Assembly (NCBI GenBank): GCA_002307145.1
Contig: DBTR01000048.1
Span: forward strand, 1 to 38,809
Source of the DNA: Rhodospirillum sp. UBA1311
Lineage (GTDB): Bacteria > Pseudomonadota > Alphaproteobacteria > Rhodospirillales > Rhodospirillaceae
DNA length: 38,809 nucleotides
Reading direction: 5' to 3'
A program made the position numbers and the translations under genes. The notes beneath the pieces are model-generated. The model was not told the origin of the DNA. It saw only the letters and a program-made list of their open reading frames with translations, and searched no databases. This document shows, piece after piece, positions 32,859 through 38,809 of the stretch. Numbering within the stretch: the first letter of the stretch is position 1; each line of letters opens with the position of its first letter.

Positions 32859-34363
32859 TCTCGGAGCGACGCCGAGGCGCACACCGCGTTCCGCCCCTCC
32901 GACTTCGCCTGATAGAGGGCGCGGTCGGCGCGCGCCACCAGGGTCGCGAGGGTGTCGGAGGGCGTGCATTCGGCGACGCCGAAGCTCGCGGTGATCCGTG
33001 CGCCTTCCGGGAAAGCAGTGCCTTGGAGCGCGGCGCGCAGCTTTTCCGCATGCGCGGCAGCGGCGTCGAGGCGGGTATCCGGGCAGAGCAGCAGAAATTC
33101 CTCGCCGCCCCAGCGGCTGATCACGTCGGTGGTGCGGCTGTTGGCGTGCAGAATTTCGGCGAAGCAGCGCAGGATCGCATCGCCGGTCGGATGACCGAAG
33201 CGGTCGTTGAAGCTCTTGAAGTGGTCGATGTCGGTGATGATCACCGCGAAGTGGCCGCCGTAGCGGCGCATGCGGCGAATCTCGCCCTCCAGGGCTTCCT
33301 CGATGCCGCGGCGGTTGGCGAGCCCGGTGAGGGCGTCGGCGCGCGCCATTTCCTCCATCTGGCCGGCGTAGCGCGCGATGCTGCGGAAGTTCGCGTCGAC
33401 CTGGTCGATCATCTGGCTGAGGGCGTCGGCGACTTGTCCGACTTCACCCGGCTGGCCGCGCAGTCGCGCCAGCCGGTCGCGCAGGCCGCTCAGTCCGGTG
33501 GCGCGGTTGGCGTATTCCAGCAGGCCGCCGACGATGGTCTGGTAGGGCGCGAGTTGACGCCGCAAGGTGAACAGCAAGGCGCCGAGAGTCATCAGCGACG
33601 CGCCGATCGCGCCGAAGCTCAACGCCGATTGCAGCCGCAGCATGCGCTCGCGCCGCGCGTCCGGCAGGAAGTCGAGGCGGAAATGGCCGCGTCCTTGCGG
33701 TACCGCGAGGTCGACGCCGGAGATCGCGTGCCCGGCGGGAAGCGTGCCGGTGCTTGAGATCGCGGTATCGGAGTCGACATAGCTCAGCACCACGGTGTCG
33801 GTGCCGGCGAGGATCGACAGAATCTTCGGCGTGATCGGGGTGGATACCGCGACGCCGCCCACCGGCAGGTCGTCGTATTTGCGGAGGACGCGGGTCGCCA
33901 CCAGATGCGGTTTGCCGTCGATCGGGGCGATGCCGACGAAGCTGCCGTCGTGCTTGGTTTGGCGGAACAGCAGAGAGGCGGAGACATTGTCGCCGAAGCG
34001 GAATTCGTCGGGCGCGCGGGCGACGACGAATCCGGTGTTGTCGACGAAGGCGATTTTTGTGACGCGCATCGTGTGGTCGGCGTTGCCGACGAACGCGGAA
34101 CTCCAGTCGTAGAGCGCCTCGTTGTCGGCGGCGGCGAGCGCGTTGACGATTTCGCGCGGCTTCGAGAGGTTGATCGCGGTGCTGTCGAGTTCGTCGAAGA
34201 ACTCCGACAGGCGCGTCGCCACCAGCCGCCGCGCTTCGGCGCGGTGGGCGGCGAAGTTCTCGGTGTCGAGCGTCCGCACTTGATCCAGTGCGGCGAGGTT
34301 GAGACCGGCGAGGGCGACGATCGCGACCACGACGATGGCGATCAGGCGGAAACGGAACGACAT
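32855..34363 (-). CDS. Membrane diguanylate cyclase (GGDEF)
   Basis: 502 residues from ATG 34363 (GTG 34366 also possible). A transmembrane helix (residues 5-27), a periplasmic sensor domain with CHASE4-like wording (KIAFVDNTGFVVA, VGGVAVSTPITPKILSILAG) and a second helix (about 245-268) precede a HAMP-like linker and the GGDEF domain. The active site is GGEEF (419-423), with ALTGLANRRGIEEA and DIDHFKSFNDRFGH before it. RTTD five residues upstream is an intact inhibitory I-site. It makes cyclic di-GMP in response to an external signal. The start overlaps the stop of the first PhnD-like gene, so sensor and cyclase are co-translated. Confidence 0.9.
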   Translation of the reverse strand: MSFRFRLIAIVVVAIVALAGLNLAALDQVRTLDTENFAAHRAEARRLVATRLSEFFDELDSTAINLSKPREIVNALAAADNEALYDWSSAFVGNADHTMRVTKIAFVDNTGFVVARAPDEFRFGDNVSASLLFRQTKHDGSFVGIAPIDGKPHLVATRVLRKYDDLPVGGVAVSTPITPKILSILAGTDTVVLSYVDSDTAISSTGTLPAGHAISGVDLAVPQGRGHFRLDFLPDARRERMLRLQSALSFGAIGASLMTLGALLFTLRRQLAPYQTIVGGLLEYANRATGLSGLRDRLARLRGQPGEVGQVADALSQMIDQVDANFRSIARYAGQMEEMARADALTGLANRRGIEEALEGEIRRMRRYGGHFAVIITDIDHFKSFNDRFGHPTGDAILRCFAEILHANSRTTDVISRWGGEEFLLLCPDTRLDAAAAHAEKLRAALQGTAFPEGARITASFGVAECTPSDTLATLVARADRALYQAKSEGRNAVCASASLRD

Positions 34364-35223
34364 CACCGCCTGCCGTAGACGGCGCGGACCGAATCGTAGA
34401 GGGCGTCGTCGTGAATCTGGAAACCTGCCGCATCCCAGCCGAACACCTCACGCATCTTGCGGCAGAACGGATGATCGGGCGGCAGGGCGGCGAGCGCCTC
34501 CTGAACTCGCGCGGCGATCTTCGCGTCGAGGCGGCGGGAGGCGACCACCGCCACCATCGGGATCGGGTCGGATTGGGCGATCACCTTGAGAGCGTCGCCG
34601 TATCGCTCGCGGATGCCGTAGTAGACGTCGTCGGCGAGCGCGCCCGCGTCCACCGCGCCGCTCAGGAGGGCCTCGACGATGCGGTCGTGGCGCTTGAGGA
34701 AGAACACCTTGGCGAGATCGTGGTTCGGGTCGATGCCGCTTTTGCGCAAGAGGTAGCTCGGATAGGCGTAGCCCGAGGTCGAACCGGGGTCGGTGAAGGC
34801 GAAGCGCTTGCCTTTGAGGTCGGCGAGGGTGTCGATGCCGCTGTTGGCGGCGACGACCACGACCGAATGGTAGTAAGGCGCGACGATGCCGGTGGCGACG
34901 CTGCGGTTGACGTAGGTGGCGAGGTAGCGCGTCCCGGGGACTTCGTCGACCACCTGCACGTAGTTGAGTGCGCCGAGCCAGGCGAGGTCGAGCGACCCTT
35001 CCCCGAGGCGCGCCGCGGTCTCGGAATAATCGCGGGTGATCACCACGTTTACCGGTTCACCGAGCTTTTCGGTGAGATAGCCGCCGAGTTCCTGCATCAC
35101 CGCAAGCAACTTATCCGGGTCGCTTGAGGGAAAGGCCCCAAAGCGGAGTTCTGCCGCGGGGGCGGAGAGCGGAGCGATCAGGGCGGCAACCAGGACGAAC
35201 AGCGTGACGAAGGGCTTCAGCAA
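34363..35223 (-). CDS. PhnD-like periplasmic binding protein (coupled to diguanylate cyclase)
   Basis: About 286 residues. Only TTG starts are available; TTG 35223 is preferred because GAGGAAAG lies 4-7 bp before it and it gives a clean signal peptide (LKPFVTLFVLVAALIAPLSA). TTG 35250 would add nine residues. The mature part has ELRFGAFPSSDPDKLLAVMQ, LAWLGALNYVQV, GKRFAFTDPGSTSGYAYP and FLKRHDRIVEALLSGAVDAG, the PhnD/phosphonate-binding fold. No transporter permease is next to it; instead its stop overlaps the cyclase gene, so it probably presents a ligand to the cyclase sensor domain. Close paralogue of the 35323-36174 product. Confidence 0.83.
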   Translation of the reverse strand: MLKPFVTLFVLVAALIAPLSAPAAELRFGAFPSSDPDKLLAVMQELGGYLTEKLGEPVNVVITRDYSETAARLGEGSLDLAWLGALNYVQVVDEVPGTRYLATYVNRSVATGIVAPYYHSVVVVAANSGIDTLADLKGKRFAFTDPGSTSGYAYPSYLLRKSGIDPNHDLAKVFFLKRHDRIVEALLSGAVDAGALADDVYYGIRERYGDALKVIAQSDPIPMVAVVASRRLDAKIAARVQEALAALPPDHPFCRKMREVFGWDAAGFQIHDDALYDSVRAVYGRR

Positions 35224-35322
35224 CCGGGCTTTCCTCAAGAGATATGCCAAACCAGAAGATTAGCACGAGACTTCAAATGTCCCGCGAGGGAAGCTCGGGA
35301 TTCGCGGAAACCTAAGAAAAAA

Positions 35323-36174
35323 TCATGGCACGCGGGAGAGCTTGCGGACCGAATCGTAGAAGCGGTCGTCACGCTCGGCGAAACCCGCGGCATTCCAACC
35401 CAAGGTTGTGCGCATGGCATGGCAGAAGGCGTCATCGGGTTGCATCGCCAGCAACGCCGCCTTGACCCGCCGGACGGTGGCCGGGGGAAGGCTGCCGGAG
35501 GAGACGATTGCATCGAGCGGAATCGGGTCGGATTCCGCGAGGATGCGCAGGGCGTCGCCGTGGGAGCGAAGCGCGGTGAAGTACGTGCCATCGGAAATTG
35601 CGCCGGCGTCCACCGAGCCGGCCAGCAACGCCTCGACGACGCGGTCGTGGCGCTTGAGGAACACTACGCTCGCGAAATCCCGCCCGGGGTCGATGCCGCG
35701 CTCTTCCAGCATTTGATGCGGAACCGCGTAGCCCGATGTCGAGGCGTGGTCGGTAAAGGCGAAGCGTTTGCCGCGGATCGCGCCGAGATCGGCGATCCCC
35801 GAGGCGGCGGCGGCGACGACGTAGGAGCGGTAGAACGGGGTGATCCGCCCGGTAGTCTCGTTGCGCTCCATATAGGTGGCGAGGTAGCGCGCCGCAGGCA
35901 CGTCGGCGGCGAGGCGGACGTAGTTGAGGGTGTTGACCCAGGCGATGTCGACGGTGCGTTCGCGTACCCGCTGTTCGAGTTCCTCGTAATCGCGCGTGAC
36001 CACCGTGGTGTAGGTGTCGCCGGTGTGCGCCGCGAGGTAGTCGCCGAGTACGCGCATCACCGCGTAGAGCTTCGCCGGGTCGTTGGAGGGAAAGATTCCC
36101 AGCCTGATCTCCGCCGCTCGCGCCGTTGCGCACGTCGCAAGCAGGGCGAGGGCCAGGGCGGCGAAGGCGCGCAT
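35323..36174 (-). CDS. PhnD-like periplasmic binding protein (second copy)
   Basis: 283 residues from ATG 36174. A short signal peptide (MRAFAALALALLATCATARA) is followed by EIRLGIFPSNDPAKLYAVMR, IAWVNTLNYVRL, GKRFAFTDHASTSGYAVP and FLKRHDRVVEALLAGSVDAG. The product aligns along its length with that of the next gene downstream (72-100 bp away), so the pair is a tandem duplication. The ligand may be a phosphonate-, phosphate- or anion-like compound. Probably first gene of an operon with the cyclase. Confidence 0.85.
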   Translation of the reverse strand: MRAFAALALALLATCATARAAEIRLGIFPSNDPAKLYAVMRVLGDYLAAHTGDTYTTVVTRDYEELEQRVRERTVDIAWVNTLNYVRLAADVPAARYLATYMERNETTGRITPFYRSYVVAAAASGIADLGAIRGKRFAFTDHASTSGYAVPHQMLEERGIDPGRDFASVVFLKRHDRVVEALLAGSVDAGAISDGTYFTALRSHGDALRILAESDPIPLDAIVSSGSLPPATVRRVKAALLAMQPDDAFCHAMRTTLGWNAAGFAERDDRFYDSVRKLSRVP

Positions 36175-36215
36175 CGATCGTCTCCGGGTGGTGGTCCGGC
36201 GGCAACCCTAGCACG

Positions 36216-36242
36216 GGGGTGCGCCGACGGGCAACGCACCCC
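36216..36242 (-). terminator. Hairpin after the argE-like gene
   Basis: GGGGTGCG (36216-36223) and CGCACCCC (36235-36242) form an 8-bp stem with an 11-base loop, 17 bp past the argE-like stop on the - strand. There is no T-run, so termination is only probable. Confidence 0.45.
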
Positions 36243-36258
36243 TCCCGCGCCGTGCGCC

Positions 36259-37425
36259 TCAGGCGCGCATCCGCTCCAGGAGCCGGTCGAGGAAGGCCTC
36301 GCAGGCGGCGATCTGGCTGGTTTCGATGAATTCGTCGGGTTTGTGCGCCTGGTCGATGTCGCCCGGGCCGCAGATCACCGTCGGCATGTTCCAGCGGGTC
36401 TGGAATAGCCCGGCCTCGGTGCCGAAGGCGACCTTGCCGTAGGAGTTCGCGCCCGAGAGCTGGCTGACCATGTGGACGATCGGGTCGTTGGGGTCGGTGT
36501 CGGAGCCCGGCACCGAGGAGAGGATTTGCCACGAGAAGCCGCAGGAAGGGTGGATCGCCTTCATTCCGGGTTCGAGTTCGGCGGCGACGTAGGCCTTGAT
36601 TTCGTCGAGCATCGCCTGGCGGTCGTCTTGCGGAATGGCGCGGATCTCGAAGTCGAAGCAGCAGTCCTGGGGGACGATGTTGAGGGCGGTGCCGCCCTCG
36701 ATCAGGCCGGTGTGGACGGTGGTGTGGGCGATGTCGAACATCGTGTCGAACGGCCCTTCCTTGCTTTTTCGTCGCGCCATGCCTTTCAGGAAGGCGATCA
36801 GCTCAGCGGCGTATTCGATCGCGTTGACGCCGGTGGGGGCGAGGGAGGAATGGCACTCGAAGCCCTTCACCCGCACCCGCACGTTGACCTTGCCCTTGTG
36901 GGCGAGCATCGGCCGCATCAGGGTCGGCTCGCCGACGATGCACATCTCCGGGATCACCAGCAGGTCTTTCATGTCCTCGATCAGCGAGCGCACGCCGATG
37001 CAGCCGACTTCCTCGTCGTGGGAGAAGGCGATGTGGAGCGGCTTGGCGAGGCGGGCGGCGGCGAACTTCGGCAGCGCGCCCAGGGCGGCGGCGAGGAAGC
37101 TCTTCATGTCGGCGCAGCCGCGCCCGTAGAGGCGGCCGTCCTTCTCGGTGACGGTGAACGGGTCGGTCGCCCAGTCCTGTCCGTCCACCGGCACCACGTC
37201 GGTGTGGCCGGAAAGCACGATACCGGGGACGTTCGCCGGGCCGATGGTGACGAGGATGTTGCCCTTGGTGCGCTCGGCGTTGAAGGTCCGCCGCGTCGTC
37301 GCGCCGAAGCGGGCGACATAGGCCTCGACCCAGTCGATCAGCGCGAGGTTGGACTCGCGGCTGACGGTGGGGAAGGCCACGAGGGTCTTGAGGATGGCGA
37401 TGGTGTCGAGGGAGTCCGACGACAT
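36259..37425 (-). CDS. argE: Acetylornithine deacetylase-like M20 hydrolase
   Basis: 388 residues. ATG 37425 gives MSSDSLDTIAILKTLVAFPT, a normal ArgE start; the longer open frame is a shadow of the next gene. Conserved residues are LSGHTDVVPV (His74, Asp76), GRGCADMKSFLA (Asp106), SHDEEVGC (Glu138, Glu139) and KVNVRVRVKGFECHSS. ArgE removes acetyl from N-acetylornithine. Here it lies 26 bp after an N-formylglutamate amidohydrolase gene and a peptide transporter, so a role in degrading N-acyl amino acids is as likely as arginine synthesis. Confidence 0.85.
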   Translation of the reverse strand: MSSDSLDTIAILKTLVAFPTVSRESNLALIDWVEAYVARFGATTRRTFNAERTKGNILVTIGPANVPGIVLSGHTDVVPVDGQDWATDPFTVTEKDGRLYGRGCADMKSFLAAALGALPKFAAARLAKPLHIAFSHDEEVGCIGVRSLIEDMKDLLVIPEMCIVGEPTLMRPMLAHKGKVNVRVRVKGFECHSSLAPTGVNAIEYAAELIAFLKGMARRKSKEGPFDTMFDIAHTTVHTGLIEGGTALNIVPQDCCFDFEIRAIPQDDRQAMLDEIKAYVAAELEPGMKAIHPSCGFSWQILSSVPGSDTDPNDPIVHMVSQLSGANSYGKVAFGTEAGLFQTRWNMPTVICGPGDIDQAHKPDEFIETSQIAACEAFLDRLLERMRA

Positions 37426-37451
37426 TTTGGGGTCTGCTCGCTGTTGTGAAA

Positions 37452-38318
37452 CTATGCCTGGGAACGCGCGAAATCGGCGACCACGCCGATCAGGCGTTCG
37501 ATCGCGGCCTGGGTCGCGGCGAAGTCGGCGGACTTCGCGAAGGTGGTTTCGTTCATGTAGAGGCGGCGGTTGATCTCGACCTGGAGGCTGTGGCGCTTCG
37601 CCGCCGGGTCGGCGTAGGCGCGCACCAGCTCGACGCCCTTGTAGGGGTCGTTGATCGCCACCGAGTAGCCCTGGCCGCGTAGGCAGCCCGCCACGAGATT
37701 GGTGAACGCGGGCGAGGCGGTGGTGCCGTCGCGGTCGCCGAGGACGAAGTCGGCGCGCGGCACGCCCTCGCCCTCCGGCGAATTCGGGCCGGAGAACTCG
37801 GGCATCGAGTGGCAGTCGATGTGGTAGACGGTGCCGAAGGTGGCGTAACGGTCGTCGAGCAGGTGCTTCAGCGCCTCGTGGTAGGGGCGGTAGAAGGTGT
37901 CGATACGCGCCTTTGCCTCGGCGACCGAGAGCTTGCGGCTGTAGATCGGCTGGCCGTTGGAGGCGAGCCGCCAGATCAGCCCGAGGCCGCATTCGGTCTT
38001 GATGCTGGGCTCAAGCGGCTCGGGCCAGGTTTCGTCGAGCAGGCCCTGGTCCATGTCGGCCAGGGTGCGGTTGGCGTCGATGTAGATGCGCGGGAAGTTG
38101 GCGAGGAGCAGCGCCGCGCCATGGTTCGGCGCATCGGCGTAGAAGGCGTCGACGTACATGTCCTCGGCCTTGCGCAGTTCCTCCATCGGCAGCGCCGGGC
38201 GGAAGTCGGGCGGGTAGTAGAGGCCGCTGTGCGGGCTGTCGAAGACCACGGGAATGCGCGCCGCGGGGAGCGCGTCGACGACGGTACAGGACGGCAACTG
38301 GGACACCACGGCAGTCAT
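37452..38318 (-). CDS. N-formylglutamate amidohydrolase family protein
   Basis: 288 residues from ATG 38318. Motifs FDSPHSGLYYPPDF, FPRIYIDANR, YRPYHEAL, YHIDCHSMPEF and SLQVEINRRLYMNE match the FGase family, which uses a metal bound by His/Glu to release formate from N-formylglutamate, the last step of one histidine degradation route. No other hut genes are visible. Overlaps the ABC transporter stop by 4 bp, so the substrate is probably imported by that transporter. Confidence 0.88.
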   Translation of the reverse strand: MTAVVSQLPSCTVVDALPAARIPVVFDSPHSGLYYPPDFRPALPMEELRKAEDMYVDAFYADAPNHGAALLLANFPRIYIDANRTLADMDQGLLDETWPEPLEPSIKTECGLGLIWRLASNGQPIYSRKLSVAEAKARIDTFYRPYHEALKHLLDDRYATFGTVYHIDCHSMPEFSGPNSPEGEGVPRADFVLGDRDGTTASPAFTNLVAGCLRGQGYSVAINDPYKGVELVRAYADPAAKRHSLQVEINRRLYMNETTFAKSADFAATQAAIERLIGVVADFARSQA

Positions 38319-38809
38319 CGCGCCGTTTCCTCCAACAAGTGACAGGCCGCGGCGATGCCCGGGGCCTTGGTGATCAGGCGCGGCCGTTCGGCGACGCAGC
38401 GATCGAACGCGAACGGGCAGCGCGGGTGGAAATGACAGCCGCTCGGCGGATTGAGCGGCGAGGGGATCTCGCCCTTGATCTGGCCGAACGCCTGCTTCTC
38501 GGTGGAGATCCGCGGCATGTTGGCCAGGAGCGCCTGGGTGTAGGGGTGGCGCGGGTTGGCATAAAGCTCGGCGGTCGGCGCGGTCTCGACGACGCGGCCG
38601 AGGTACATGATCACCACCCGGTCGGCGATGTGCTCGACGACGCCGAGATCATGGCTGATGAACAGGTAGGTGAGGTCGAAGTCGCGGCGCAGGTCCATGA
38701 ACAGGTTGATCACCTGCGCCTGGATCGAAACGTCGAGCGCGGCGACGGATTCGTCGCAGACGAGGAACTGCGGCTTGACCGCGAGCGCGCGGGCGATGCC
38801 GATGCGCTG
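38315..38809 (-). CDS. Oligopeptide/dipeptide ABC transporter ATPase (partial, 3' part)
   Basis: The frame is open to the window edge (38809), so at least 164 residues are present and the N-terminal half with Walker A is missing. Visible are QRIGIARALAVKP (after the signature), FLVCDESVAALDVSIQAQVI (Walker B and D-loop), LTYLFISHDLGVVEHIADRV (H-loop) and the C-terminal oligopeptide extension with ANPRHPYTQALLANMP and a Cys-rich FHPRCPFAFDRC. This is OppF/DppF-like. Walker B reads CDESVAALD instead of the usual CDEPVSALD, a minor variation. Confidence 0.92.
   Translation of the reverse strand, partial: QRIGIARALAVKPQFLVCDESVAALDVSIQAQVINLFMDLRRDFDLTYLFISHDLGVVEHIADRVVIMYLGRVVETAPTAELYANPRHPYTQALLANMPRISTEKQAFGQIKGEIPSPLNPPSGCHFHPRCPFAFDRCVAERPRLITKAPGIAAACHLLEETAR

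Overview
The window is GC-rich with dense, overlapping genes and strong GGAGG-type ribosome binding sites. Together with a RepC-type replication initiator, an ArdC/MobC/MOBP-relaxase transfer backbone and a Liv/amidase/PhnD-like gene set, this suggests an alphaproteobacterium. Rhodospirillales-like is my best guess, at low confidence. The window splits at a tRNA-Thr gene (24640-24714): a conjugative or plasmid-derived element lies to the left and ordinary metabolic genes to the right.

Element, 1 to about 24.6 kb. The left edge cuts into a type IV secretion/transfer operon, all on the + strand: an unrecognised Cys-rich protein, a small secreted I78-type inhibitor-like protein, VirB11 ATPase, VirD4 coupling protein, a tandem OB-fold SSB-like protein, an acidic 66-residue protein, an ArdC-DUF5710-Toprim fusion, three small proteins (one MobC/TraJ-like) and a MOBP-type relaxase. 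A lower-GC block follows (about 9.86-13.4 kb) with a D12-class adenine methyltransferase, a ParB-fold protein, a DUF1937 protein and a multi-pass membrane protein. A large serine recombinase comes next, preceded by a three-way-junction palindrome and helically phased 10-bp repeats. Then, on the - strand, lie a toxin/antitoxin cluster (RelE-like toxin, two paralogous XRE proteins, a small protein and a zeta toxin), a DUF4942 adenine methyltransferase, a 1229-residue Avs-like protein (nuclease, STAND NTPase, 34-residue repeats) and repC. The repC leader carries what looks like a divergent counter-transcribed RNA gene, but repA and repB are absent from the window. The Avs-like gene starts inside the 3' end of repC, so defence and replication are probably co-expressed.

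Right side, 24.6-38.8 kb. An XRE-cupin regulator is followed by a 17-bp perfect palindrome and a livKHMGF operon that runs into an M20 deacylase/peptidase and an amidase. This looks like uptake plus hydrolysis of an amide or N-acylated amino compound. Facing it on the - strand are a membrane diguanylate cyclase and two tandem PhnD-like periplasmic binding proteins. Further right are an ArgE-like deacetylase, an N-formylglutamate amidohydrolase and the 3' part of an oligopeptide ABC transporter ATPase. All the catabolic genes fit scavenging of N-acyl amino acids or peptides.

Assignments rest on motifs and remembered family patterns; no database search was possible.
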